A stretch of DNA of 64,000 nucleotides from Golubevia sp. BC0850 (lineage: Eukaryota > Basidiomycota > Exobasidiomycetes > Golubeviales > Golubeviaceae): assembly GCA_012976225.1 (NCBI GenBank), contig JAAVVG010000041.1, positions 1 through 64,000 on the forward strand, written 5' to 3'. Below, piece after piece: positions 21,549-33,417 of this stretch. The position numbers and the translations under genes were made by a program. The notes under the pieces were generated by a model that was not told the DNA's origin, made no database searches, and saw only the letters and a list, made by a program, of their open reading frames with translations. Position 1 is the first letter of the stretch, and every line of letters begins with the position of its first letter.

Positions 21549-23847
21549 ATGAATTACAATCAGAATGGATACAATGTTGGCTACTATCCGAAACAGTATG
21601 CTCAACAAGCTCATTACCAGCAACCTCCTCAAGCTGGTCCGTCATACTATCATGGAAACCTCCTCCAAGGATATCAGAATGGCGTTCAGCACGTCTTGGA
21701 TAATGCTGACCAAAGTTCAGGAGCGTACAGTGACGTTTGTGATCTATGTAAGAGTCGGAAAGAGTTGGATGCTGTTTTTTTCAAGAGCGAGCTTCTATTT
21801 TACTTCTCCCTGACTCTCCCTCTCTCTCTCTCTCTCTCTTTCTCTCTCGCTTGTTTTCCATTTCCATTTCCTACTGATTCTTGTAGATGCTCAGATGTAT
21901 CAGAATCAGAACGGAGCGTTCAATCCCTATCAAGCCAGATATCATCAGCAGGTTCCAATGCTGCAACCTCCATTCAGACCTCAACCTCCGTAGCAGATTC
22001 AGCCAAATTTGCAACGAGGGTATGGATATCAACTAGGAAACCAACCACTTCAGAACCAAAGACCGCCACAACTCCAGCATCAAAGACCACCTCAATTCCA
22101 AAACCAGAGCCAGCTTCATTCCCATAAGCAAGCTCCAATCTGGAATCAGAATAATGGTTCTTCACAACTTTCAATGCATCAATTCTCTGGGCAGACAAAC
22201 AACCAAACCAGCGGGCAAGTCACTGGTAGAGGAATGAACAATCAAACCCCACAAGATCCTATTCGACCGCCTGTCCAACCTCAGCTCCAGTTCCCAGGGC
22301 TTCAGACTCAACCTCAAATGCAAGATTCTCGAGCTCTACATTAGGTTCAAGTAGAGCCTGCTCATCTTCCAAGAGCACAAGGACCTGGACTACCAAGCCC
22401 ACCTCCTCCTTACGCCTCTAGGAATCAACAGAGCCAAGCATTAGAAAGGATTCAGCAGGAAGAAGATCAAACACTAGAAAAAATTCAACAGGAAGAAATA
22501 TATGCACTCCTGATCAAAAGAAAGGAACAAGGACTCCTAGATCTCCAAAGGCAATAGCGTCTGGAAATCGAGGAGGAAGAGAAACTGAGGGAGGTGGAGA
22601 ACGAGTTCTTACAACCTCAGAATGGAATTGAAGATGAGCTATGGTATCAAGCTGGAATCGAGGGATACGAACCGAGTCACGTCAGTTCAAGTCGCGAAGC
22701 CAGCCGTGAAGCAGCTCCATTCTCTCAGGATCAAATGTCGAGCATAGAAAGATTACCTCAATCCAGTCTCTTTCTTATCTTCTCATGTTTAGATCAAGCT
22801 CAACTTTCAAGTGTTAGAGGAGTCTGCAGAGGATTTTCAATTGTTGCTAGCTCTGAATCTCTCTGGAGAGATTTAGCTTTACCGCCTCAGGTCAAGCAAT
22901 ATCGCAATTCGATTGTTGATACGTTTTCCAAATTATCGATCGACTCCTCAAGAAACACTGCGATTCATATCGAAATGACAGTTGAAGAGATTATGCAACT
23001 AGTCGAAGTTCTGGAAAGATCAAAAGGAAGCTTAAGATCCATCAGTCTTACGAACTTTACTGAAGACGTTCACCAATGGCTAGAAGAGAGATCAATCAAC
23101 TTTCCAAATTTGGTTAGCCTTCACCATCAGATAGTAACTGGAAGAGCCTTGACTTACAGCCTGATGGAAACAAGCAGGGTGCTCCTATCTCGGACAAAGA
23201 GCCTCCCAATTTGATTTGTTTGACGTTGAGCATGCCTCAACTCCTTACTTTCCAATTAGTCAACTCTTTATGCTACTTAGACATTCAAGCCCTCATATCC
23301 TCTCTCCAGAGCAGGTCGATTCTAGAAGCATGTTCGCAGTTGAAACATTTAAAGGTTTGTATCACGAGGGAGACTTCTAGAGTCGAAAAGATTACTGTAG
23401 AAAAATTGAGAACATTAAGATTGTACGACTCTGATGGCGGGTTTCCTGACTTCTTGGTATGTCCTCATCTTAGCATTCTTGAGTTGGGACCGGAACCTTC
23501 CTTCACTTTCAAATCCACAAATTAACCTTCCAGCTTCAGTCACTGCTCTGCATTTCCACTTCTTCGCTAACACCAAGCCAAGTTTAGAGGGATTTGAAAG
23601 AGTCTCGAAAGCCTTATCTGAACTGCCCTCAAGAGTCAAGATTTTGGGTCTATTTTTTCAAGTACCGGATCTGAATCAAAGTGAATGGGTGTGCAAGACT
23701 TCAATGAGACGCAACTTGACATCGAAAATGTTCCAGACTCTTTTCATGGAAAGTCAGGCTCTAGAGGCAGGAGGAGATTTCCAGAGTAGACTCATCAAGC
23801 ATAGTGTTGGAAGATTGGTGCTGTTGGGAGGGAATGCGGAGAGCTGA
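21549..23847 (+). pseudogene. Family B copy B1: Tyr/Gln-rich N-terminus plus F-box and LRR-like region
   Basis: Exon 1 (MNYNQNGYNVGYYPKQYAQQ and onward) is joined through an intron, whose (TC)n tract lies near 21817-21849, to a long Gln-rich exon 2. From about 21890 to 23214 one frame continues, interrupted by three TAG codons at 21991-21993, 22342-22344 and 22555-22557, each in Gln-rich sequence. The frame then encodes an F-box, IERLPQSSLFLIFSCLDQAQ followed by LSSVRGVCRGFSIVASSESL, and an LRR-like region. Two further frame changes, near 23200 and 23500, precede the C-terminal part (SRVKILGLFFQVPDLNQSEW). Family B proteins would combine a prion-like, low-complexity N-terminus with an SCF adaptor. 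This copy is probably dead. Confidence 0.7.
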
Positions 23848-24078
23848 ACGAGATGAGGTTCATTTGACTCATTGGAGTAGATCATTGTTACTTTGAATTT
23901 GTGTTGTTGTCGACTCGGATCTATAATGAATGGATTTGGTCAGTAAAGATCGAGAGCAAACTCAACAAAGCCTCCTCTTCATTTCTCAGAATGCCCTTCG
24001 CGAGAATAAGGAGCTTGTTCGCTGGACAAAACGGTTTTCGCGTTCGAAGAAAGAAGAAGTTCAGAGACATTTGAGGTT
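23848..24078. other. Short gap between B1 and SSADH 3' end
   Basis: The two genes are convergent. It holds 3' sequence only; nothing recognised. Confidence 0.5.
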
Positions 24079-26782
24079 TTAATATCTGATTAAGGAGGGG
24101 CCGTAAGAATACATTGAGAAGTTGAAAGCCGCCGACCTTACGCTCAAGCAGTTCCGAGTCCACCGAACTAGAGAACAGGGAAGAGAAAAGTCAAAAGTCA
24201 GCTTTAGATTTTTTCCATGGCATTGTGGCTTCGATTCAAGAACACTCACCACCATCAACTTGTCAGTCAAGTATTCATTGATACCATCTCTTCCTCCCTC
24301 TCGACCAAATCCGGATTCCTTGATTCCACCGAAAGGTACTGAAGCTTGAGAAAGCACGCCGGTATTGATTCCCACCATTCCGACCTCCAAAGAATCGGCG
24401 ACACGCCAGCATCTAGAAATGTCTTTGGAGTAAAAGTAACCTGCAAGACCAACGTCGACGTTGTTAGCTTTTTCAATGACATCCTTCTCGTCAGTGAAAG
24501 AGTAAAGACCAGCTAGAGGTCCAAAAGTCTCTTCAGTGTCCATTGGCTGAGTAGAGCGATAAGGGGGGGGGAAGAGGCTGTTAGTAAATCGTAAAGTCGA
24601 CGTAAGATTCCAGTTCCCTGAAAGACAACAACTCACCACACTGTCTGGAAGGTTGGAAAGAACGGTAGGTTCAAAGAAGAGACCTTCTCCCTTCTTTCCA
24701 CCAGTAAGAACCTTAGCTCCACCTTTGACACAAGCATCGACGTGAGCTTGAACCTTGTCGACTCCCATCTGGTTGACCAGGGGACCATGAGTGACTCCCT
24801 CGTCCATTCCGTATCCGACCTTGAAGGCAGCGACCTTGTCTGCGAATTTCTTGGCGAACTCATCGTATACTGAGCTGTGAACGTAGATTCTGTTGGTGCA
24901 TACACAAGTCTGACCAGAAGAACGCATCTTGCAGATCAGAGCTCCTTCGACAGCAGCGTCTACGTCGGCATCTTCGAAGACGATGAAAGGTGCGTTTCCA
25001 CCTCTGAGAGAGTTGAGAAAGGATGGAATGTATGTTGCAGAGGAGAGCAGGAGTAGAGTCCGCGTGAGAGGGATGGGATGTCAGAGATCGTAAAAACATC
25101 GAAGGAGGCCCTCCGATTCAAAAGACTTACAGTTCGAAGCTCAACTTCTTCAAGCTACCAGAACATTGCTGCATGAGTATCTTACCTACTCTCGTGGAAC
25201 CTGGGAGAACATGAGATGGATTTGCTCGCAGAAGATTAGAAAACAAGGTCTCGTTTAGACTTTCTGTTCTTGCAACTGAGTATGCCTTGGCGAGACCAAG
25301 GAGCTTCTTCACTCACCTGTGAAAGATACCTTCTTGACCTTAGAGTTCTCGCAGATTTCCTTACCAACAGCAGCCTCGTTTTCTCCCTTAGCACAGGTAA
25401 CGATGTTGATGACTCCTTTAGGGAATCCGACTCTTTGAGCCAGCTCAGCGATTGCTAGAGCTGAAAATGGAGTTTCAGCTGGAGCTTTGATGACAGCAGT
25501 ACAGCCGGCTGCGAGAGCTGGAGCGAGCTTACGAGTGATCTGTTGGGGAAGAGGAAAAGAGGCGAGAGGTTAGAAGAGAACGAAACAGAATCCTCGTGCC
25601 TCGAAAGCTGAGTTTTTGAGCTCACCATAGCGGCTGGGAAATTCCATCTGTTGGAACAAGGAAGAGGGAAGAGGAAGAGTCGATCAGTCGTTAGCACTCT
25701 CATCGAAGCCAACTCTCTTTACTCACGGAGTAATAAGACCGGCAACTCCAACGGGTTGCTTGACAATAACGTTCTTTGTTCCAGGTAATGGAGAAGGAGC
25801 TACATGTCCATAAGTTCTAGTAGCCTCAGCAGCGAAATGTTCTACGAAGCTATTAGAATAGGCAACTTCACCCTTAGCTTCAGTAAAGCACTTTCCATTC
25901 TCAGCAGTGATAACCTTTGCTAAATCTTCAGAATTGGCTTGTAACAATTGGAAGAGCTTGGTTAAAAGATCTTGTCTTGATTTTCCAGTAGTTTTGGCCC
26001 AATCTTTTTGAGCGGCGTATGCAGATTCGATAGCAGCTTGAGTTTCTTTCGCTCCCATGTCTGGGACTTGACCGATTTCGGCTTGGGTTGCTTTGTCTGA
26101 AGTGATAGAAACGGTCGGGGAAGGAGGAGGTGGAGAGAGAATTAGAGAGAGGACCGACAGTAGAGGAAGGTGGAGTTGGCGGGAAGAAGCTGTATTCATG
26201 GAGCATACAAGGAGTGAGGTGTTCTCCAGAGGTTGATTGACTCACTGTGAACTTTGAGAGTGGATTTGTTATCGGCATCAACCCATTCTCCATTGATGTA
26301 GGCTTGGGATTTGAGTAGAGATTGGTCCTTGAGCTGGAGGGAGAGTACAGGACAAGAGCCTTAATCAGTCCTCTGACTTCTGGCAAGTGTAATTCCATAG
26401 GAAGGAAGGAACAGCATTTTTTGTCCCATTTTCCAGAATAGATTGCCTTCCATGGACTTGCCTACTCTGCTAGAGCCTTTCCTTCCCAAGAGATCTGCCA
26501 GAGGTGGAGCTACCTCTTCCTTCTGCACCTTTCTTCTGTTGAATCTCTCCTTCTAACTACTCTACTCACTACCAGATTCTCTTTCCCACCCTTTACGATT
26601 CCTTTTGGCATTGGCATCTTGATAGAAGTAGTTGAGCAGAAGTTACGAGTAGAAGTTGAAGTTGTTGAGGTTGAGGTTCGAGCGATGGTAACAGATAAAG
26701 ATTCAAGAAGAGTTATTGGGATTCTTATGCAAGTTGATGGTTTGGAGAACTGTCTGGAAATAATTCTTGTAGAAGATAGCAT
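24079..26782 (-). CDS. UGA2: Succinate-semialdehyde dehydrogenase, mitochondrial form
   Basis: SSADH oxidises succinate semialdehyde to succinate, the last step of the GABA shunt. Exon 1 starts at ATG 26782 with a basic Ser/Thr-rich leader lacking acidic residues (MLSSTRIISRQFSKPSTCIR), a likely mitochondrial targeting sequence; yeast Uga2 is cytosolic. The next exon gives LKDQSLLKSQAYINGEWVDA. Then come KQPVGVAGLITP, the exon with CTAVIKAPAETPFSALAIAE, VKKVSFTGSTRVGK, the general-base motif FELGGNAPF, and SSGQTCVCTNRIYV with the nucleophilic Cys. The NAD(P)-binding and catalytic domains are complete through VPFGGIKESGFGREGGRDGI. The last few residues are uncertain because the final splice is unclear; an unspliced frame ends at TAA 24079-24081. 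At least six exons. Confidence 0.93.
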
Positions 26783-26966
26783 AAACAGATCAAATCTAGA
26801 AGAAAGATAGAGGCCAACAGAAGTTGGAAGGACTTGGTCCTCTTTCCTTCATTTCCTTCTCCGAGCGTCAAGCCCCGACTCCCTTCTCTCCCCCTCCTCT
26901 CTCTCCCCCTCTATCTTCTTCCATTCCAGATTCAAAGGTAACCTTGTCATCAGCTAATACTGGAGT
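26783..26966. promoter_or_regulatory. 184-bp divergent promoter, SSADH and lipoate ligase
   Basis: Both flanking genes encode proteins with mitochondrial leaders, and their start codons are 184 bases apart. No core element was recognised. Confidence 0.6.
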
Positions 26967-28734
26967 ATGCTCCGGAGACAGTTGAAAGGACTGCTGGCAG
27001 TACCTAAAAGCAGCCAATTCTCTTCTCGTCTGAGTCTCATTCCTTCCATTCGTCACCTTTCTGACCAGTCCAACACCAAAAAGCCAGAGGTAAGCCTGGC
27101 ATTCGATCAAATTATTGTTGATCTTTTCGTTTCATCAGAAATTCACACGTTCTTTTCATACCAATCATCACATGACAGGCCTACATTTCCACCTCGAACG
27201 ACCCTTGGTTCAACCTCTCTCTCGAGCACTTTCTCTTTATTACACGAGATCCAGATACACCAGTATGTGTGATCTATCGGAATTCTCCTTGTGTAGTGAT
27301 AGGAAGGAATCAAGTGAGTGAGAAAATAAGAGGGAAGAGGGAGAAAGAGATTGACTGATCCTGGCCTTCCCTCATCCTCTTTCCTCTTCCCAGAATCCAT
27401 GGAAAGAGCTCAATGCTCAATCGATGAGAGAGAAAGGAGTTCCATTCGTCAGAAGGCGAAGTGGAGGTGGGACTGTCTACCATGTAAGTCTTCGTTCTTT
27501 CTTCGCTTTTTTCTTCACTTCTCAAAGCTGTCTCTTCTTACTCTTCTACCTCGATCTTTTGCCTCTTGATTCTCTATTTCAGGATCTTGGAAATACCAAC
27601 TACTCCTTCCACACTTCCAGAACTGCTTTCGAAAGAAGAATTCATTCGACTCTAATCGTCAAAGCTCTGAATTCTTTTCTCTTCAAAGATCAGCTTGAAC
27701 CGTCGTCACTCTCCGATAAGCATCTCGAATCGATCCCAATAGATGATCCACATCCTTCAGGAACCTATGTCAACGAAAGAAATGACATCTGCATCAAGGT
27801 CAGATCGCCGTCCTCTGCCAATCCAACTTTCAAAGAATTAAAAATCTCTGGTTCGGCTTACAAATTGATTTCGAAAAGAGCTTATCATCATGGAACTATG
27901 CTTTTAAATGCTTCTTTAAGTTCTTTAGGAAAGGTTCTTTCTAATGATAGATTAACTTTGACTTCTAAAGGAGTTGAAAGCTTTAGGTCTCCAGTGATTA
28001 ATTTAGGTGACTTTTTCGAGAAAGGGAAGATCGATCATCAGAAGTTCGTGGAAATCGTGGTTAGAGAATTTGAGAGTTGTTATGGAGAAGCTGATGTTAA
28101 GGAAGTTGATGAAGGCTTCTTAGAAGAAGAAGGTCAAGAGATTGAGAAATTAAAGCAAGGTCATCAGGAATTGAAAAGTTGGGAATGGAATTTTGGGGGA
28201 AGTCCTGAATTCTTTAACATTTTGAGTTCCTCTAGACAGAAGATGCTCAACGACCAAGATCAAGAGACCAGGATATCTGAAGAAAAGTTGCAAGTCATCT
28301 CTAAGACCGAGAACCTCGTGGGAACAACTTCTTTCCCGTTAAGCTGGGGAGAATTCTCTTTAAAGGTTTCAAGTCGGAATGGATTAATCGAAAAGATAGA
28401 ATCAGCTTCTAAGTCTTCTTTGGCCTCTTCTGAGAGTTTCAAATCACAAGAATTGGAACAGTTAGACATCGATTCAGATTACGAAACGCAACTCAGAAGG
28501 ATTCTGACTCATTTCGAACGGAAGAGATATGATGATTTTGGAATTAGATGCTTTAGTGGAGTAGACTTCGAGAGAGATTTGGAAGAGGTTAGAGACGAGA
28601 GAGAGAAAGATGAGCGACGGTTTGTCGATGAGGTTTTGGAGAAGGAGAAAAAAAGGGATCAAGACGAGCAAGGAGCGGAGATTAGAGAAAGAATCCTGTT
28701 AGATCTGTTGAAGTGGTTCAAAACAGCTTTTTAA
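26967..28734 (+). CDS. AIM22: Lipoate-protein ligase, mitochondrial
   Basis: The family transfers lipoyl groups to E2 and H proteins of mitochondrial 2-oxoacid dehydrogenases and the glycine cleavage system. ATG 26967 opens a leader rich in Arg and Ser (MLRRQLKGLLAVPKSSQFSS). After introns come YISTSNDPWFNLSLEHFLF, CVIYRNSPCVVIGRNQ, and NPWKELNAQ leading to RRRSGGGTVYHDLGNTNYSF, which is the LplA signature RRxSGGGxVxHD. The lipoyl-site KISGSAYKLI and HHGTMLLNASL follow. The C-terminal part includes the accessory fold (WGEFSLKVSSRNGLIEKIES) and a Glu/Lys-rich tail of about 80 residues. It ends at TAA 28732-28734. It is a whole gene, a homologue of yeast Aim22. Confidence 0.9.
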
Positions 28735-29040
28735 TTCTATTTCTTCACATTAAAGAGTCAAACGCAAATGTGATTCAGATCTTTATGGAATCGTAGTCTG
28801 TCGCCAGATCGTTTTTTAAGGGAATTCTTCGACGATAAGCTGAAGTCGGAAAGCTTCACAAAACTCCTCGCAGATGGAGCAACATCGTTATTTTTATTTC
28901 AAGTGCCTTACGATCCAAAACCTGTTCAGAAGGAACACAGAACAATTAAAGGAGAATCGTCCACCCACGTCATTTCCCTTCCGCCAGTTTTCAAGTCTCT
29001 TCCACGATTATGAAATTCTTGACCAAAGACTTAAACTGTC
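28735..29040. other. Convergent gap, lipoate ligase and F-box copy B2
   Basis: A 306-base stretch with no open frame of note. Nothing recognised. Confidence 0.5.
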
Positions 29041-30543
29041 ACTCATTCACTAGTTCAAAATCATCTTTTTTCAAGAAGAGAGTCTCAAAATTAGGAGTCT
29101 TCGCAGCTGCATAAGCTAAACTCGACACATACCAGCTGCTTGGGTCGAGGCTTCTTAGATTGTAAAGTCCCAAAATCTTGACCCTATTTCCCAAGACAGA
29201 AATCTTTTTTGAGAGATCGTAGAGTGGAGCTCTGTCAATCTCGGATTTGGAGTTGAAAGTTAAGTGCACTGCAATAACAGAACTTGGAAACCCAAGTAGC
29301 GAATCCGAGCCTTTTAAACCCAGCTCTACGATGTCCAGGAATCGACAGATCAAGAACTCAGGAAATCTATTATGTGAATCATAGAGCTTGATCCTCCTTA
29401 ATCTCACCATCTGAAGTTTCAATGGCTTGTCGACAACATTTGCTGAACTGGAGAGGCTATGATCTTCAGTTGTTTGAGTGAGGTCGAGCAGACTGCTAGT
29501 ATCTCTCTGCAACTTGAAGGAGTCGATCCTTGTTTGAGGTCTAAATACGTCAGAGAAGCTAGTGTTTGCTCGGGAATCTCCATTGGAATTCTGACCAGGG
29601 TTAGACAATGTAAATGACTTTGAGTTTGAGAGTCGACTGCTCTTGAAATCCATTTACCATCCAAAGTTCTCTCATAATGATAATGATGAAGGTTGAGTAA
29701 GTTCCTAAACCATAGTAGCGTATTCGAGCTCGTATCATAATCTCTTTCATCTTTCGAGAAGTTGGTCAAACTAATCGATCTTAGATTTTCACTTGACGGC
29801 GTCAGAACCTTGATCAAACGTTCCAACTCCTCAAAGTCCAGATGGATCTGAATTGAAACCTCTCTTATAGATTCTCCTGCGTACGTGTGGAAGAAGCTTA
29901 GAAGTGAAGCTCGATACTGAGTGATTCAGGTTGGCAGAACTAAATCTTTCCAGAGAGTAGGTGAACTCGCTACAGTTGAGAACAATCTATAAACCCTTCA
30001 GATCTTGGCCAGCCAATCGATTTCTAGTAATGAGAAGATTCTCTCAAGAATCGATAGGGGTATTCTTTCGGGCTTCGAGGAGGGCTGGGATGGTGGCATT
30101 GGAGGAAATGGTCTCGATTGATGAGTCTCAGTTGGACCTGGATTTTGATAACGGTTTGATCTACGATCTTTGAGAAAGAGAGATGGAAAGTGATATAGAG
30201 CAAAACGAGAGAGGTTCAGTGACAGAACCATAGAAGCAGGTAGTATTGAAGAAGAGCTGAAGAGCACACTTCTCTTTGCAGGCTTACATCGATCGGTAAC
30301 ATCATTGTATGCGTCGTAATATCCACCTCACCCTCCATAGTATTGAGGATAATCATAGTAGTTCTCATAGTATAGATCCCTTCGATCTTCGTAATGATTC
30401 CAGGGGTTTCGATAGAAGTTCCGATTGCTGCGACCACCAGATCCTGATCGATCTTGGTTTTCGTACGGATACCTCTGACGATTCTGATGCGGATAATAAC
30501 CAGTTGATTCAGATCCATTCCAGTAACGGTATGGATTGATCAT
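29041..30543 (-). pseudogene. Family B copy B2: Tyr/Asn/Gly-rich N-terminus plus F-box and LRR-like region
   Basis: From ATG 30543 the minus strand reads MINPYRYWNGSESTGYYPHQ and a Tyr-rich tract ending in DYPQYYGG, then a stop or a splice donor (GTGAGG). After it one frame gives an F-box, ERIPLSILERIFSLLEIDWL, and then two in-frame TGA codons (plus 29998-30000 and 29926-29928) inside an otherwise collinear match to B1 (RVYRLFSTVASSPTLWKDLV against RGVCRGFSIVASSESLWRDL). The LRR-like part LRSISLTNFSKDE matches B1 LRSISLTNFTEDV. One frame change near 29450 leads to the C-terminal part (RVKILGLYNLRSLDPSSW). Alignment to B1 is gap-poor, so the stops, not rearrangement, are the main damage. Confidence 0.7.
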
Positions 30544-31063
30544 TTTTGTAAAGTGATGGTCTTAGAAGAAAGATGGATCAAGAGAAAAGCACGCGTAAGC
30601 GAATCTTTGGCCAGTATCCTTTGATCTCTCCCGCTACGTCAGATTCCGATTTCAGACTTTCACCCTCGACAATTCATTCACGCTCTGTTAAAGTCATTTG
30701 AAGATTTAGTCCTTTTCAGGGAAATCTCCTTGTCAATGTAGACGAGAACAAGCAATCAAAGGGATGTCGACACGCCAAACTGAAAATCGAAACGAAGGGC
30801 GAAACAGAAAACGATGGCTTGCAGAAGTAATACATAAGTAATTTCCCAAACAATCAATGCTAATCAAATTGCCATCACTTAAGACCAAATTTTTTCCAAC
30901 CATTTCAGCTCTCCTTTCCTCTGACACAAGTCGCGTTCTCGTTCAATCTTTGTCTCAATCTTCACGCTACTACCTCCTTCGTACAGATCCTTCCACTATT
31001 TCTAATCCTGAACCCCCTCTCTTAACCTTTCTCCTACGACGGAACTTCATCTGCTCTAGTCTT
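30544..31063. other. Gap between F-box copies B2 and A3
   Basis: 520 bases upstream of B2 and downstream of A3 (both minus strand). Short frames only; no repeat or gene recognised. Confidence 0.4.
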
Positions 31064-32209
31064 TCAAGTCACAGCCAGCTTTGGAGAGTTCTTGAGGAAT
31101 TCCTTCTTTAGCGGTTTATTAGTTCCAAGATGTGTGAGCATTGGATGGTTGAACTTGGAGAACCATCTTGCTGGTGAATCGTGACTTCTTTCATTTCCTT
31201 TAAATTTTCCAAAAGATAAGGATTCTAACTCTAAGAATTCAAAGGAAATATCCAAAGGTAGAGTTGCTGGAAGCTCCAAAGTTCCACAACTAAACGTTAG
31301 CTGGTGTAAACTTGACTGACAACTTTCTAAGAGCTTTGTCAAACAACTGAAACTACCTTGGAAGTCGTTGTGAAGAAAGTGAGGAAGGAATTCAAAGTGT
31401 AAACGTCTAAAAGTGGGAGAAGAAACATTGGAGAAGAAATTGTAAGTTGAAGAACTGACTGAAATAAATCTTAAAATTAGCAGATTTGGAAAAGAGGTTG
31501 ATGAGGGTAACAATTCTACTGCTTGAAGGGAAATGTTCATTAAATCGATTGATTTCAAGGTTTCTCTTGAGTCTAATAAGATTCTCTTGAAAGTTCCTCC
31601 AGAAATATCTAGGTCCATCGCTACTTCCCCCACCTAAGACCAACCGTTCCAGTTTGCCAAGCCAGTCACAAAGTTCATTGAATGGAACTGTATACCAGCT
31701 TACTGTAAGGAGCATCTCCTTCAAACTTCTTTTCAAGACCCCTCTTGCTGGACCCATCGGAGAATTGTCTTCTATACCTCTGTTTGGTACTAGGACCAGA
31801 GAAAGAGATTCCAGACTTGGACAACCCATCGAGAAGTTCCACAGGGTCTTTGCATTGATATGCGGAAGAGACCTTGAGTCTAAAACCTTTACGGTGGAAC
31901 TGGAGGACGATGATTTCCTAAAGACTGGTTGATTAATGAGGCTCTCGAGGGGATGTGACCCAAATGAAGGAAGTCAATTTCTCTGTGAAGCAATGGATTT
32001 GAATTGACTGTCATTCTCCAATCTTTCGGAATGGCACTTGAAGTAGCGATAGATGAAGGTGGAAGGAAGTCAAGAGCTTTACTGAATAATTCTGAGGGTA
32101 AAACTGCATCGGGATCTCTTGACTCTTCTTCTCCATTTTCGATTCTCCCCTTTCTGCTGCAGAGCATAATCAACATGATTTCAATCTGATACTGACGGAT
32201 TCTATCCAT
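31064..32209 (-). pseudogene. F-box/LRR gene, family A copy A3
   Basis: Starting at ATG 32209, the minus strand encodes an acidic lead and the F-box-like DAVLPSELFSKALDFLPPSS, close to A1 and A2, then NPLLHREIDFLHLGHIPSRA. After a frame change come MGCPSLESLSLVLVPNR and LERLVLGGGSSDG. Near 31620 the frame changes again to LDISGGTFKRILLDSRETLK and a long LRR-like region that ends at the stop 31064-31066. Two breaks are seen; one could be an intron, so the copy may be less damaged than A1. Confidence 0.6.
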
Positions 32210-32767
32210 GATCTTGAAGGAATGAATGAGTTGAAACTTTGGAAGGAGTGGTTGAGAGAGAAGAAGGGAAAAGTGGAAAAATCTCCAAGACAACGCGCAC
32301 CCCCTTTGCGCTGGATAAATTTCGAGTGAAACCAACCCCCCCTCTTTCGATCGGCCACGGCCTTCAGCAATTACCCGAACCTCCTTGGTAGAGACATCTA
32401 TCTCAGAAATTGAAATTGAAGTGCACTTGGCCTTAGGGAAGAGCAGGCTGTACTTGTACAGTTCGAGCTTGAGACCAGAGCTGAGGCGCTGAAGGCTTGG
32501 GATTTACGATGCATCTCACTTACAGAGACATCGATTGCATACTGATTCTTCGAGACTTTTCAAGTGAAGGAAGACAAGGAAGAACTTGGAAATGTGGTTG
32601 AAGACGAGAAAAGCAAAGAAGATAGGTTGATGGTCACCTCAACCCACCCTCCTTACAAAGCATTTCAACTCAGTTCTCCATCAACAGCAGTCTGTGAAAA
32701 ATGCAAAGATGTAAATTTATGATGTAATCCTTCTCAGTAGATCTTCTTGTTCCTTGTTCAATCCAAA
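32210..32767. other. Gap without a supported gene
   Basis: Upstream of A3 and downstream of B3. Contains a GC-richer patch near 32285-32360. No motif recognised. Confidence 0.4.
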
Positions 32768-33242
32768 TCAGCTCTCGTCCTCACCCGTTTCTCCCAAGAT
32801 CACCAAATTCTTCACCAACAATCCCAACCGCTTCCTCTCAGTGATTCCCAGATCTCCCCTTTCCAAGAACAGCGTCTCAATTGTCGAAGTCTTGAGAATT
32901 TCAAAAGGAAGATCCGTACTCTTCCATGCAGCCTGAATGGTTTTTAGACCATAGATTCCCAAAATCTTGACCTTGACGCCGACCAAAGATATTCGTCGTC
33001 CAGAGACACTTGATCAATTGAGGATTTAGGGTTGCCAGCTGGTCGATTGTCACTGGATCCCGAGTTCTGATACCCATGAAATGGAGTGGCTAAATCAAGA
33101 GGTTCAGAGAAAGACAAAAGGGTGAGAGGGAAGCAGAAGAGGATCAGAATCCAGAAATGCGAAGATGAAAGATTAGAGGAATTTGATCCAAATAGCAACG
33201 GTTATGGTTGAAGCTATTAGAATAGTTGAAAGGATTGTTCAT
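32768..33242 (-). pseudogene. Family B copy B3, ends only, middle lost
   Basis: The start MNNPFNYSNSFNHNRCY (ATG 33242) looks like the Tyr/Asn-rich N-terminus of the B family. The C-terminal piece VKVKILGIYGLKTIQAAW with STIETLFLERGDLGITE matches the C-terminal parts of B1 and B2 (RVKILGLYNLRSL and FETLFLKKDDFELV). The F-box and nearly all LRR-like sequence in between are missing, so an internal deletion of about 1 kb is inferred. Confidence 0.6.
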
Positions 33243-33417
33243 GATATAATGATGTTTGGTTGGTCTCAAAGTCTCAACCAACATTTGAGAATTCAAACAC
33301 GCGAAAAACCAGCGGATCGACAATTTTAACGCGTCTCTCAAATTTTTCTTCCTTCTCCCGTGACCAAAACAAAACCATCCATCATTCAAATTGGACGAGA
33401 TTAAGGAAACCAACGAA

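Noticed and set aside
21549-22560. Reassignment of TAG to Gln in this organism
   Set aside because: TAG ends other clearly intact genes here, including MDM31, the hydrolase, the small membrane protein and FMP32, so the code is standard.
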